NCBI RefSeq assembly: GCF_026586805.1
Contig: NZ_JAPFHA010000002.1
Location: forward strand, 124,001-188,000
Length of the DNA stretch: 64,000 bases
Reading direction: 5' to 3'
From: Niveibacterium sp. 24ML
GTDB lineage: Bacteria > Pseudomonadota > Gammaproteobacteria > Burkholderiales > Rhodocyclaceae
In this document: positions 48,892 to 59,719 of the stretch, piece by piece
Layout: each line of letters opens with the position of its first letter
How positions within the stretch are numbered: position 1 is the stretch's first letter
Position numbers and translations under genes: made by a program
The notes under the pieces: generated by a model
Database searches by the model: none
What the model was told of the DNA's origin: nothing
Seen by the model: only the letters and a program-made list of their open reading frames with translations

Positions 48892-49379
48892 GGCCGGCCA
48901 CAGTGAGGCCGGCCGAAATGGAAGCGCTGTCGGCTCAGTTTGAGCTGTTGCCGGCTTCGCATGAGGATGCCGAGGCGCTGGTTGAGATCCGGATCGCGGC
49001 CATGCGCGAGAGCCTGGAGCGGATCGGGCGATTCGATCCGCAACGCGCGCGCGATCGTTTCCTTGCGGGCTTCGATCCAGCGCAGACGCGCAAGATCATG
49101 GTGGCAGCTCAATGGCTGGGCTTCATCTCGCTGCGCGTGAGCGACGACATGCTGACGCTTGAGCATCTGTATCTGGTGCCGCAGGCGCAGGGCCGGGGTA
49201 CCGGCAGTGCCGTGATGGCCTGGGTGATCGCGCAATCCGAAGCCTTGCAGCGGCCGCTGCGGGTTGGCGCGTTGCGCGAGAGCGCTTCAAACCGTTTCTA
49301 TCTGAAACATGGTTTCAAGCGCGTCGGCGAGTCCGAATGGGACATTTACTACCAACGCGACCCTGCGGCACCCGAGTGA
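48888..49379 (+). CDS. GNAT-family N-acetyltransferase
   Basis: About 163 residues, overlapping the hrpA stop by ATGA. The GNAT core has LEHLYLVPQAQGRGTGSAVMAWVIAQ with the acetyl-CoA-binding R/Q-x-x-G-x-G/A loop, and ASNRFYLKHGFKRVGESEWDIYY at the C-terminus. A 15-base tandem duplication at the start gives three in-frame start candidates (ATG 48888, GTG 48903, ATG 48918), so the N-terminus is uncertain by ten residues. Substrate unknown. It may be coupled to hrpA translation. Confidence 0.82.
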   Translation: MRPATVRPAEMEALSAQFELLPASHEDAEALVEIRIAAMRESLERIGRFDPQRARDRFLAGFDPAQTRKIMVAAQWLGFISLRVSDDMLTLEHLYLVPQAQGRGTGSAVMAWVIAQSEALQRPLRVGALRESASNRFYLKHGFKRVGESEWDIYYQRDPAAPE

Positions 49380-49467
49380 GTTGTGCCCGCGAATGACCGG
49401 CTGCGCGGGCGCCGTGATGCTGCGTTGTCCGCCGGCCCATACGAAAACCGAACCGCCAATCAATACG

Positions 49468-49863
49468 ATGAAGCCTCTTCGCATTCACCACGCTGCGATC
49501 ATCTGCAGCGATTACGTGCGGTCAAAACGTTTCTACACCGAAGTGCTGGGCTTGGAGGTGGTGGCGGAAACTTACCGTGCCGCGCGCGAATCCTGGAAGC
49601 TGGATCTGGCCTTGCCGGACGGCGCGCAGATCGAGTTGTTTTCCTTCCCCGATGCGCCGACGCGGCCGTCGTGGCCTGAGGCGCAGGGCCTTCGCCACCT
49701 GGCGCTGGTGGTCGATGATCTGGATTGCAGTGTGGCCAGGCTTGTCGCGCAGGGCATTGCGGTGGAGCCGGTGCGGCTGGATGAACTGACAGGCGCGCGC
49801 TTCACCTTCTTCGCAGATCCGGACGGCTTGCCGCTGGAACTGGTGGAAACCCGGGCCGGCTAG
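49468..49863 (+). CDS. gloA2: VOC-family protein YaeR/GloA2
   Basis: A 131-residue VOC protein that follows the E. coli YaeR/GloA2 pattern over its whole length: IHHAAIICSDYVRSKRFYTEVLGLEVVAETYR, SWKLDLALPDG, IELFSFPDAPTRPSWPEAQGLRHLALVVDDL, and ARFTFFADPDGLPLELVE. The family is related to glyoxalase I; its physiological substrate is not settled. The start is the ATG at 49468. It lies 88 bases after the acetyltransferase gene on the same strand. Confidence 0.88.
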   Translation: MKPLRIHHAAIICSDYVRSKRFYTEVLGLEVVAETYRAARESWKLDLALPDGAQIELFSFPDAPTRPSWPEAQGLRHLALVVDDLDCSVARLVAQGIAVEPVRLDELTGARFTFFADPDGLPLELVETRAG

Positions 49864-49897
49864 GGGCGCTGCCGGCATGCTGCGCCGCTGGTCGTGT

Positions 49898-50173
49898 TCA
49901 GAGGCGGATCCGCAGTTCCCCTGCCGCATCGCGGAAGAGTGGTGCGTCGCCAAAGCGGGTGCGTGTGGCTCCGGGCGCTTCGCCGCCATCGGGGCGGCGC
50001 GGCGGGGTGATCTGCAGCGACGCCGGGTCGATGGTATGTCCGTGGCGGGCCGCAATCGCAGCCAGCGCCACAATGCGCAGGCCATCGGCATCGGCGGCAG
50101 CGCGCAGTTCGGCCAGCATGGCCGCGTCGGCACGCGCGATGCGAAGAAAGCTGCTGAGGGCTTCGGTACTCAT
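49898..50173 (-). CDS. Nif11-like small protein
   Basis: A 91-residue protein. Residues 1-52 (STEALSSFLRIARADAAML, then LRAAADADGLRIVALAAIAA, then HGHTIDPASL) follow the Nif11 domain pattern: helix with LxxFL, the D-x-x-L-x-x-L stretch, and the closing aromatic/helix cap. Nif11 domains serve as leader peptides of ribosomally made natural products or stand alone in nitrogen fixers. Here the tail is a charged Pro/Arg-rich stretch with RRPDGGEAPGATRTRF and no obvious core. No modifying enzymes lie beside it. The start at 50173 is chosen by domain length. Confidence 0.55.
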   Translation of the reverse strand: MSTEALSSFLRIARADAAMLAELRAAADADGLRIVALAAIAARHGHTIDPASLQITPPRRPDGGEAPGATRTRFGDAPLFRDAAGELRIRL

Positions 50174-50325
50174 CGGGCGACTCCCGTGTTGGACGGTGAC
50201 TCCATGCAAGTCTAGCCCCGCTGCGGGCGTGCGAGTATGAAGATTCATGTGCGCCGGGTTGGCCTTGCCGGTGGAGCATGCCCGCACGATGGAGTGCGGG
50301 AGCCGGGGGGCTGAGTGGGCTGCGC

Positions 50326-51219
50326 TCAGCCTTGGCTGGCGAGCGCGCTTGCGAGGTGGTCAAACACGATGCGCATGCGTGGCGTGTCGCGCAGTTCGCG
50401 ATGGGCGGTCAGCCAGACGGGCAGGGCCGGCAACGCGAATTCGGCCAGCACTTGACGCAGGCGCGGGTGCTGCGCCGCAACCTGCTGCATCGAGATGCCA
50501 ACCCCCATCCCTGCCCGCACCGCTTCCCAGGCGACGATCTGGTTATCGCAACGGAAGGCGAAGAAGTGGCGGTCGATCACGATGCCGGCTGCGCGAAACC
50601 CGTCAATCAACTGGTTTGACTGGTCGTAGCCAACCCACTGATGCACGGCCAGATTTGCCGGCGTGAGCGGCGGCCGGGTGGCGAGATAGTCTTCGCTGGC
50701 GTAGAAGCCCAAGGCGTAGTCCGCGACATGGCGGGTGATCAGGCTGCCTTGCTCGGGCCGCACCATTCGGATCGCGATGTCTGCCTCGCGTGCGAGCAGG
50801 TTGTCGATCCGGTTCGATGCCACCAGTTCGATCTCGATTTCCGGGTGGGTGCGCCGCAGTTGCGCGAGCATGGGCGGCAGCACGTAGGCGCACATCATCT
50901 CGCTGGCCGTCATGCGAACGGTGCCCGCCAGGGTTTGTGACTGCCCCGCGGCCGCCAGCGCCTGCGCGGCGGCCTGCATGCGTCGCGCGGGCTCGACAAG
51001 CGCATCGCCTGCGGCGGTGGGGTGCAGGCCCCGGGCGGTGCGCTCGAACAGCGCTGATCCGGTTTGAGCCTCCAGCGCGGCGATCTGGCGTGACAGGGTG
51101 GGCTGGCTGATCGCAAGCATCTCGGCCGCGCGCGTGAGCGAACCGGCATCCACCACGGCCAGGAAGGCGCGGATCAGGCCCCAGTCAGGCTGCGGTGCGG
51201 CCGGTGTTGAGCTATGCAT
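50326..51219 (-). CDS. LysR-family transcriptional regulator
   Basis: A 297-residue LysR regulator: helix-turn-helix region (LIRAFLAVVDAGSLTRAAEMLAISQPTLSRQIAALE, residues about 14-50) and an effector-binding domain with TVRMTASEMMCAYVLPPML. It diverges from the epimerase gene at 51313 across a 93-base gap, the usual layout of a LysR gene and its target. Effector unknown. Confidence 0.88.
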   Translation of the reverse strand: MHSSTPAAPQPDWGLIRAFLAVVDAGSLTRAAEMLAISQPTLSRQIAALEAQTGSALFERTARGLHPTAAGDALVEPARRMQAAAQALAAAGQSQTLAGTVRMTASEMMCAYVLPPMLAQLRRTHPEIEIELVASNRIDNLLAREADIAIRMVRPEQGSLITRHVADYALGFYASEDYLATRPPLTPANLAVHQWVGYDQSNQLIDGFRAAGIVIDRHFFAFRCDNQIVAWEAVRAGMGVGISMQQVAAQHPRLRQVLAEFALPALPVWLTAHRELRDTPRMRIVFDHLASALASQG

Positions 51220-51312
51220 TATTGAAATCGAGCGTTTCAGGTTTGCGCATTCTTTCGTATTGGTGACTCGCGCACAATGGCCTCAAGCAAACAGGCTTTG
51301 GCGGAGGCGATC

Positions 51313-52281
51313 ATGAAATCAACGGTTCTGGTTCTTGGTGCGAACGGGCGGATCGGCGGTGCGCTGGTCGGCGCCTTCAGCGCAGCGGGCTGGGCGGTGC
51401 GTGCTCAAGTGCGGCGGCCGCCGCCCGAGCCCATGCCTGCAGGCGTCAGCATCGTTACATGCGATGCGTTGGACGCTGCGGCGATCGCGCAGGCGGCCCA
51501 GGGCGCCGACGTGATTGTTCACGCACTGAACCCCGACTACACGAAATGGGATGCCCTGGTGCCGCCGCTGACCGCCAGCGTGCTGGCGGCCGCGCGGGCG
51601 AGCGGCGCGCTGCTGATGCTGCCAGGCAATGTGTACAACTTCGGCAGTGAGTTGCCGCCCGTGCTGAGCGAATCGACCCCGGAGGTGGGCAACACGCCCA
51701 AGGCGCGCGTCCGGATTGAACTGGAAAAGCAGCTGCGGGATGCGGCCCGCGATGGCGTGCGTAGCGTGGTGATCCGTGCCGGTGATTTCTTCGGCGCGGG
51801 GAGCGGCTCATGGTTCGATCTGGTGATCGCGAAGGATCTGCGCCGCGGCAGGATCGTGCTGCCGGGGCCTGACGACGTGGCGCATGCGTGGGCTTACCTG
51901 CCGGATCTGGCGCGGGTGTTTGTTGCGGTGGCCGAGCAGCGTGCGCGGCTGGCGCGGTGTGCGACGCTGCACTACGCCGGCCTGACGCTGACGGGGGTTG
52001 AACTGGCCGCGGCCTTCGAGCGCGTGTGCGGTCGGCCGCTTGAGCGGCGCCAACTTCCCTGGTGGCTGCTCCGCTTGGGCGCGCCCTTCGTGCCGATGCT
52101 GGGCGCGCTGTGCGAGATGCGCTACCTGTGGCGTCGCCCGCATCGCCTGGACGACACCCGGCTGCGCGCGCTGATCGGGGATCTGCCTGTGACGGGGCTG
52201 GATGCGGCGCTGCGATCGGCGCTGGGTCTGCTGGCCGACCCGCCCGCGTTGGGCGGTCCGGCCGTATCGCAGGCAGGCTGA
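51313..52281 (+). CDS. NAD(P)-dependent epimerase/dehydratase-type reductase (extended SDR)
   Basis: A 322-residue NAD(P)-binding protein: VLVLGANGRIGGALVGAF gives the extended-SDR glycine motif, LPGNVYNFGSELPPVLSE contains the Tyr of the active site region, and VVIRAGDFFGAG lies in the substrate domain. The ATG at 51313 has GGAGGCGATC before it. It is probably controlled by the divergent LysR protein. Substrate unknown; members act on sugars, aldehydes or quinones. Confidence 0.85.
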   Translation: MKSTVLVLGANGRIGGALVGAFSAAGWAVRAQVRRPPPEPMPAGVSIVTCDALDAAAIAQAAQGADVIVHALNPDYTKWDALVPPLTASVLAAARASGALLMLPGNVYNFGSELPPVLSESTPEVGNTPKARVRIELEKQLRDAARDGVRSVVIRAGDFFGAGSGSWFDLVIAKDLRRGRIVLPGPDDVAHAWAYLPDLARVFVAVAEQRARLARCATLHYAGLTLTGVELAAAFERVCGRPLERRQLPWWLLRLGAPFVPMLGALCEMRYLWRRPHRLDDTRLRALIGDLPVTGLDAALRSALGLLADPPALGGPAVSQAG

Positions 52282-52290
52282 GCCGCGCGG

Positions 52291-52740
52291 CTACTGCTGG
52301 TTGGACGAAGGCGGTGTTTCGACGTCTGGCGAAGCCTTGCTGTCGGGCGTGGCGGTGTTGCGTTTGGCCGCCTGATTGACCGATGCGTTCAGTGCTGCAT
52401 TGACGACTGCGCTGCAGTCTTCGCCGCCGGCCTTTTCGCAGGCCTCAAGCAGCTTTTGCCTCTGCGCCGAGGTGACCGGTGGCGGCGCCGCAGTTGACTT
52501 GGCCGGGGCGATGGCGGGCTCCGGTTCTTTGAGTGCAGGCAAGGGCTTGGGCTTGTAGGCCGGAATCGTCGAGACCTCCGCCGTAACCTTCTCAGCCTTT
52601 ACGCCCGCAGGCGGCTGATTGCCGTACTGCCAGCGGCCGTTCTCGTCACGCCACTTGAATACGGCGTCGGCGGCGCTGGCAGCATTGGCCGCAAATGCCA
52701 GCGGGATCAGCAAGACGAGCAGGCGCATACGGAAATTCAT
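52291..52740 (-). CDS. DUF4124 domain protein, secreted
   Basis: A 149-residue exported protein with a signal peptide (about 1-23, ANAASA) and a DUF4124 domain right after (AVFKWRDENGRWQYGNQPPAG). The rest is a Pro/Lys-rich segment, then a short Cys-containing helical segment (LLEACEKAGGEDCSAVVNAAL). Function of DUF4124 proteins is unknown; they are common in gammaproteobacterial and betaproteobacterial envelopes. It converges on the epimerase gene. Confidence 0.8.
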   Translation of the reverse strand: MNFRMRLLVLLIPLAFAANAASAADAVFKWRDENGRWQYGNQPPAGVKAEKVTAEVSTIPAYKPKPLPALKEPEPAIAPAKSTAAPPPVTSAQRQKLLEACEKAGGEDCSAVVNAALNASVNQAAKRNTATPDSKASPDVETPPSSNQQ

Positions 52741-52826
52741 GGTTCAGGTCCTCCTGGCGATGGCGGCAGTCTAGCGCTTTGGGGGCGGCACCAGAAACGG
52801 ATCGTGCTGGTCCGCGACGAAAGGCG

Positions 52827-54299
52827 CTAACGCACAGACGGCATCAGGCTTTCGTAAAGCGTGCGGTAGTGGGCGGCGGCGTGCTTCCAGCTGAATTGCC
52901 CGCGCATGCCGTTTTTCTGCAACTGGCGCCAGCGCACCGGGTCGCGGAACAGCGTCATGGCGCGCCGCACGCAAGCCAGCAAGGCTTCGCCGCTGGCGTG
53001 GTCGAAGGCGAAGCCGTTTGCGCTGCCGTGCGCAAGGGTGGCTTCGTTTGCATCCACCACCGTATCGGCCAGGCCGCCGGTGCGCCGGACGATGGGGGGC
53101 GTGCCGTAGCGCAGGCTGTACATCTGGTTCAGGCCGCAGGGTTCGAAGCGCGAGGGCATCAGAAAAATGTCGGCGCCGGCTTCGATCTGGTGAGCCAGCC
53201 GTTCGTCGTACCCCACGGTGACGGAAACGCGCCCGGGGTGTCTGGCGGCAAGGGCGCGGAGCCCGGCCTCCAGCGGCTTTTCGCCGGATCCGATGATCGC
53301 CAGTTGCGCCCCCATCTGAACCAGGCTGTCGCCCTCTTCGATCAACAGATCGGTGCCTTTCTGGTGGACCATGCGGCTGACCACACCCAGCACCGGTGTC
53401 GTATCGGTATCAAGCCCGAGTTCGGCCCGCAGGGCCCGGGTGTTGGCGGCTTTCTGGTCTAGCGTGTCGATCGTGTAGCGGGTGTCGATCAAGGGGTCGG
53501 TGGCGGGGTTCCATTCCTCTTCATCGATGCCGTTGAGGATGCCGGTGAGCCGGTTGCGGCGGTAGCGCAACAGGCCATCGAGCCCGCAGCCGTAGGCTTC
53601 GGTCTGCATCTCGCGGGCGTAGTTGGGGCTCACGGTGGTGATGCGATCGCACAGTTGCAGCCCGGCCTTGAGGAAGGAGAGCTTGCCGTGAAACTCGATG
53701 CCATCGAAGCGGAAGGCGCGCCGAGGCAAGCCCAGATCGCCAATGCAGGATTCGGGGAACTGGCCGTGGAAGGCGAGGTTGTGCACCGTCAGCACGCTGG
53801 GTGTTTCGCCATTGAGGTAGTGCAGGTAAGCGGGGGCGAGGGCGGTGTGCCAGTCGTTGCAGTGGAGTACATCGACCGGCCAGCCGGTGGCGCCGCCGTT
53901 CTCGCATAGCCACGCTGCAACGCGCGAGAGCATTCCGAAGCGCCAGACGTTGTCGTTCCACGCTTCGCCACTGGCCTCGGTGTAGGGGTTGCCCTCGCGC
54001 TCGAAGCGGCTGGGGCAGTCGAGCAGCCAGAGCGTGACGCCGGCGGCGATTTCGCCGGCGTCCAGCACGCGGCATTCGGGCAGGCGCAGCGCCAAGCCGG
54101 GAATCCGCACGCGCTCACGCGCTTCGGGGAAGGCCCGCGCGAGAGCCGGATAGCACGGCACCAGCACGCGCAAGTCGCACCCCGCGCGGGCTAGTGCGGG
54201 CGGCAGGGCGGCCGCAACATCGCCCAGCCCCCCGGTTTTTACCCAGGGGGCGATCTCGGATGTGGCGAAGAGGATGTGCGGTGACTTGCGCCGCTTCAT
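52827..54299 (-). CDS. glgA: Glycogen synthase
   Basis: A 490-residue glycosyltransferase (GT5) that adds glucose from ADP-glucose to an alpha-1,4-glucan. The N-terminal KTGGLGD motif follows [27 protein letters not shown] and [13 protein letters not shown] come later, and the C-terminal catalytic loop has [33 protein letters not shown]. The ATG overlaps the glgC stop (ATGA at 54296-54299), so synthesis is coupled to GlgC. Together they make glycogen from glucose-1-phosphate; no branching enzyme is in the window. Confidence 0.94.
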   Translation of the reverse strand: MKRRKSPHILFATSEIAPWVKTGGLGDVAAALPPALARAGCDLRVLVPCYPALARAFPEARERVRIPGLALRLPECRVLDAGEIAAGVTLWLLDCPSRFEREGNPYTEASGEAWNDNVWRFGMLSRVAAWLCENGGATGWPVDVLHCNDWHTALAPAYLHYLNGETPSVLTVHNLAFHGQFPESCIGDLGLPRRAFRFDGIEFHGKLSFLKAGLQLCDRITTVSPNYAREMQTEAYGCGLDGLLRYRRNRLTGILNGIDEEEWNPATDPLIDTRYTIDTLDQKAANTRALRAELGLDTDTTPVLGVVSRMVHQKGTDLLIEEGDSLVQMGAQLAIIGSGEKPLEAGLRALAARHPGRVSVTVGYDERLAHQIEAGADIFLMPSRFEPCGLNQMYSLRYGTPPIVRRTGGLADTVVDANEATLAHGSANGFAFDHASGEALLACVRRAMTLFRDPVRWRQLQKNGMRGQFSWKHAAAHYRTLYESLMPSVR

Positions 54300-55606
54300 C
54301 GGATGAAATGCACCTGTTGCCCCAGCATGGCCGGGGTGACCAGCGTGATCCCTGACTCGGTGACATGGAAGCGCTTGCGATCGGCGACAGGGTCGACCCC
54401 GATCTGCGTCCCGGGCGGAATCTCGCAATGCTTGTCGACGATGCACTTCTTGAGCACGCAATTGCGGTGCACTTCAACATTGGGCAGCAAGACCGAGTCT
54501 TCGATCAGCGAATAGCTGTTGATGTGCACGCCCGAGAACAGCATCGTGCGGCGGATCGTCGAACCGCTGACGATGCAGCCGCCCGAAACCATCGAGTCGA
54601 TTGCGGCACCGCGCCGGCCGTCGTCGTCGAAGACGAATTTTGCCGGCGGGCTTTGCGGCTGCCAGGTCCAGATCGGCCAGCTTTCGTCGTACAGGTTCAG
54701 TTGCGGGATCACCTGCACCAGATCCATGTTCGCTTCCCAGTACGCATCCAGCGTACCGACGTCGCGCCAGTAAGCCGGCTTGCCCGGTTCGCCGACCGAG
54801 CTTTCCGCGAAGCTGTGGGCGTAGGTGCGATAGCGTTTGACGCAATGAGGAATCACATCCTTGCCGAAGTCGTGGCTGGACTTCGGGTCGTCGGCGTCAC
54901 GCAGCAACTGCTCGAAGAGGAAGCGGGCGTTGAAGACGTAGATGCCCATGCTGGCAAGTGCGGTATCGGGTTTGCCGGGCATGTGCTTGGGCTCGGCCGG
55001 CTTTTCGGCGAAGTTGACGATGCGGTTCTTGTCATCGACTTCCATGACACCGAAGCCCTTGGCCTCTTCAATCGGCACTTCGATGCACGCCACCGTGAGG
55101 TCGGCGTTGTTCTCGGCGTGGGCGGCCAGGATGCGGCCGTAGTCCATGCGATAGATGTGGTCGCCCGAGAGGATCAGCACATACTCCGGGTTCGCGCGGC
55201 GAATTTCGTCCAGGTTCTGGAAGATCGCGTCGGCGGTGCCTTGGTACCACTGCGATTCATCGATCTGTTGCTGGGCCGGCATGATCTCGATGAATTCACC
55301 GAGGCGGCCATCGAGAAAGCTCCAGCCGAGCTGGATGTGGCGGATCAGGCTTTGCGCCTTGTACTGCGTGGCAACACCAACGCGCCGGATGCCAGAGTTC
55401 ACGCAGTTCGAGAGCGTGAAGTCGATGATGCGGAACTTGCCGCCGAAAGGCACTGCGGGCTTTGAGCGCCAATCGGTCAGTTGCCGCAGGCGGCTGCCGC
55501 GCCCGCCGGCCAGGACCATCGCAAATGTGTTCCGTGTGAGCTGGCTGACAAAGCGCGGCTCACGATTGCTCCGCGAACGAACGCCGCTCGCCTGTTCTGT
55601 TGGCAT
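54296..55606 (-). CDS. glgC: Glucose-1-phosphate adenylyltransferase
   Basis: A 436-residue enzyme that makes ADP-glucose from glucose-1-phosphate and ATP, the first committed step of glycogen synthesis. Motifs: [28 protein letters not shown] (nucleotide binding), [39 protein letters not shown] and a left-handed beta-helix end. Start ATG 55606 with AAGAGGGGGG upstream. It leads a glgC-glgA unit and is divergent from fadH across 425 bases. Confidence 0.95.
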   Translation of the reverse strand: MPTEQASGVRSRSNREPRFVSQLTRNTFAMVLAGGRGSRLRQLTDWRSKPAVPFGGKFRIIDFTLSNCVNSGIRRVGVATQYKAQSLIRHIQLGWSFLDGRLGEFIEIMPAQQQIDESQWYQGTADAIFQNLDEIRRANPEYVLILSGDHIYRMDYGRILAAHAENNADLTVACIEVPIEEAKGFGVMEVDDKNRIVNFAEKPAEPKHMPGKPDTALASMGIYVFNARFLFEQLLRDADDPKSSHDFGKDVIPHCVKRYRTYAHSFAESSVGEPGKPAYWRDVGTLDAYWEANMDLVQVIPQLNLYDESWPIWTWQPQSPPAKFVFDDDGRRGAAIDSMVSGGCIVSGSTIRRTMLFSGVHINSYSLIEDSVLLPNVEVHRNCVLKKCIVDKHCEIPPGTQIGVDPVADRKRFHVTESGITLVTPAMLGQQVHFIR

Positions 55607-58062
<2,456 letters not shown>

Positions 58063-58071
58063 GGGGGCGTC

Positions 58072-58575
58072 ATGAACACCAAGCCCAACCGCCTTGCGCG
58101 CACGCTCGCCAAGCTCTACGCGCTGCCGGCCTTCCTGCGCGGCGCCGCGCGCAATTTCGCACTGCGTCGCGCGGTGCCCTTCACCGGCACGGCGAAGCTC
58201 GATTACGTCGAGATGACGCCGACGCGCGTCGAAATCGCCATCGCCAACCGTCGCCCGGTGCAGAACCACATCAAGGGCGTGCACGCAGCGGCGACAACCC
58301 TGCTGGCGGAAACCGCCACCGGCATGGTGGTCGGGATGAACGTGCGCGACGACTGCCTGCCGCTCGCCAAGTCGCTCACGGTGCACTTCCGCAAACGCGC
58401 CACCGGCAGCCTGCGCGCGGTTGCCACGCTGACGCCCGAGCAGCGGCAACTGATGCAGGACTGCGACAAGGGGGAGGTCAGCGTTGCCGTCATCGTCACT
58501 GACGAAGCCGGCGAGCACCCGGTTGAGTGCGAGTACCTTTGGGCCTGGATTCCGGCCAATCGTCCCAAGCCCTGA
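58072..58575 (+). CDS. Hotdog-fold thioesterase-like protein (DUF4442)
   Basis: A 167-residue protein of the DUF4442 hotdog group. Landmarks: DYVEMTPTRVEIAIANRRPVQNHIKGVHAAA (substrate-side helix region), then KSLTVHFRKRATGSLRAVATL. The family resembles acyl-CoA thioesterases of the PaaI/4HBT kind. It starts 9 bases after fadH and is probably cotranscribed, which supports an acyl-CoA role. No catalytic proof. Confidence 0.8.
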   Translation: MNTKPNRLARTLAKLYALPAFLRGAARNFALRRAVPFTGTAKLDYVEMTPTRVEIAIANRRPVQNHIKGVHAAATTLLAETATGMVVGMNVRDDCLPLAKSLTVHFRKRATGSLRAVATLTPEQRQLMQDCDKGEVSVAVIVTDEAGEHPVECEYLWAWIPANRPKP

Positions 58576-58902
58576 GGGGGCTCCGACGACGGTGAACGCG
58601 GTCCCTCATGCCGAGCTTGACGCGGCGCACTGACGATGCCTGCCTGCGCCGCGAGCAGCGCCGTGGCGAGAGGTAGCGGCGCGCTCACCGCGTACAGCGT
58701 GAGCAGCGCCACGAGGGCGGGGTAGGGTGTGAAGTGGCGATTCGGAACTGATCGCCGCGTGCGCAAACGGATGGATGGCCATCAAACGTCCGAACGACTG
58801 CTCTGTTGGGGCTTCTCTGAGCCAGCCGACATGGCACGCCCTTCGAAAATGAAAGCGCGGCGGCCGGCAAGTCGTGGCGCTGCGCGAATGGCACATTGCC
58901 GA
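58576..58902. other. Gap between fadH operon and the GG-leader peptide locus
   Basis: About 330 bases. A few frames are open on both strands (for example one ending near 58685 on the minus strand that begins MPFAQRHDLPAAAL), but none has a ribosome site or a recognisable pattern. I see nothing that I can support here. Confidence 0.4.
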
Positions 58903-59016
58903 TCAGGGAATGGAGTCGATCGGCATGGGGGCCGGCATCGTCACGGGCGGCGGCATGCCGACGCGGATGACGCCGCCGGAGACGGCGAGAACTTCTTGGG
59001 TGTCGCGTTGTTGCAT
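58903..59016 (-). CDS. GG-leader peptide B, Pro/Met-rich core
   Basis: A 37-residue precursor. Leader M1-G15 ends Val-Ser-Gly-Gly (MQQRDTQEVLAVSGG), the double-glycine cut site of peptides exported by C39-type ABC transporters. The predicted 22-residue core begins V-I-R-V-G and is rich in Pro and Met (PPPVTMPAPMP), ending D-S-I-P, with no Cys and only one Arg. The ribosome site AGGAAG lies a few bases before the ATG at 59016. It follows the DUF3267-like protease by 43 bases on the same strand. Too small for normal gene finders. Core role unknown: bacteriocin, signal or copper/metal-related are all open. Confidence 0.72.
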   Translation of the reverse strand: MQQRDTQEVLAVSGGVIRVGMPPPVTMPAPMPIDSIP

Positions 59017-59059
59017 AGTCTTCCTCACGAGCTTGCGTCTTACGTATTCAACTTTCAAT

Positions 59060-59638
59060 TCAACGGGTTGCTCTGTGCGTGGCGTCCCAGTGAATGATGA
59101 CCCCGACCCTGTCCGGCCTATCCTCGACCGGGGTGCGCATGGGAACCCCGATCAGCTGCCAAGCGATCATGAAATCACCCGCGGAGCCAGCGACCATGAG
59201 CAACGCGATGCCCGCGACGAGCGGTTCGCTGTTGCTGGTTGCCCAGACGAATGGCCCGATTCCAAGCAATAAAGCAGGGGCAAGGCCGCCAGCGAGGTTG
59301 ATCCAAGCTGGCAAACGTCCGACGGGGTGAGCGTATGGCGCCAGGTAGCGCCAATTGATTCCGAAGCGCACATGCGTTTCGCGGTGGTGCGCTGAAAGCG
59401 CCTTCCACGTCAGTGCATGCACCGCCTCGTGTACGACAGTGAGGACCAGCAATATCGGGATCAATTGGAGGACTGGGATGTCGAACACCGCCTTGACTAC
59501 ACCGCCCCCCCAAAGTGTCTTGTATGCCCAGTCGCCAACTGCAGCAACAAAAATTGCAATGGGCGCCGAACTGACGTTCGCCCGCAACATGGAGACGCTG
59601 CGGTCTTCCATTCTTCCGTGAAGCACTGCTGATGACAT
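59060..59638 (-). CDS. Membrane zinc protease, DUF3267-like
   Basis: About 192 residues with four predicted membrane helices (starting API AIFVAAVGDW-like, then ILLVLTVVHEAVHALTW, NLAGGLAPALLLGIGPFVW, and GIALLMVAGSAGDFMIAWQ). The HEAVH in the second helix is an HExxH zinc site and the Asp in SAGDFMIA is a candidate third ligand, as in DUF3267/site-2-protease-like proteins. The start at ATG 59638 is chosen because the longer frame would run through a perfect hairpin. It lies between two double-glycine-leader peptide genes on the same strand. Maturation, export help or self-protection are possible roles. Confidence 0.78.
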   Translation of the reverse strand: MSSAVLHGRMEDRSVSMLRANVSSAPIAIFVAAVGDWAYKTLWGGGVVKAVFDIPVLQLIPILLVLTVVHEAVHALTWKALSAHHRETHVRFGINWRYLAPYAHPVGRLPAWINLAGGLAPALLLGIGPFVWATSNSEPLVAGIALLMVAGSAGDFMIAWQLIGVPMRTPVEDRPDRVGVIIHWDATHRATR

Positions 59639-59669
59639 ATTGCCGCTTTCGAGCGCATCTATTGAGCTT

Positions 59670-59713
59670 GGCGCCATGCGAGGCGCGAAGAGCGAAGAGC
59701 CTCGCATGGCGCC
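59670..59713. promoter_or_regulatory. Perfect hairpin between peptide A and the protease gene
   Basis: A perfect 15-bp inverted repeat (59670-59684 with 59699-59713) around a 14-base loop that is itself a direct repeat (GCGAAGA twice). It starts six bases after the peptide A stop. It lacks a T tract. It could be an attenuator or mRNA-stability element that sets peptide and protease expression apart. Confidence 0.65.
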
Positions 59714-59719
59714 GCCGCG

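Noticed and set aside
54365-55465. 366-codon plus-strand frame over glgC
   Set aside because: Antisense to glgC; no family pattern.
58203-58766. Minus-strand frame with a hydrophobic patch downstream of peptide B
   Set aside because: It overlaps the DUF4442 gene on the other strand for most of its length; the hydrophobic patch is probably a chance feature.
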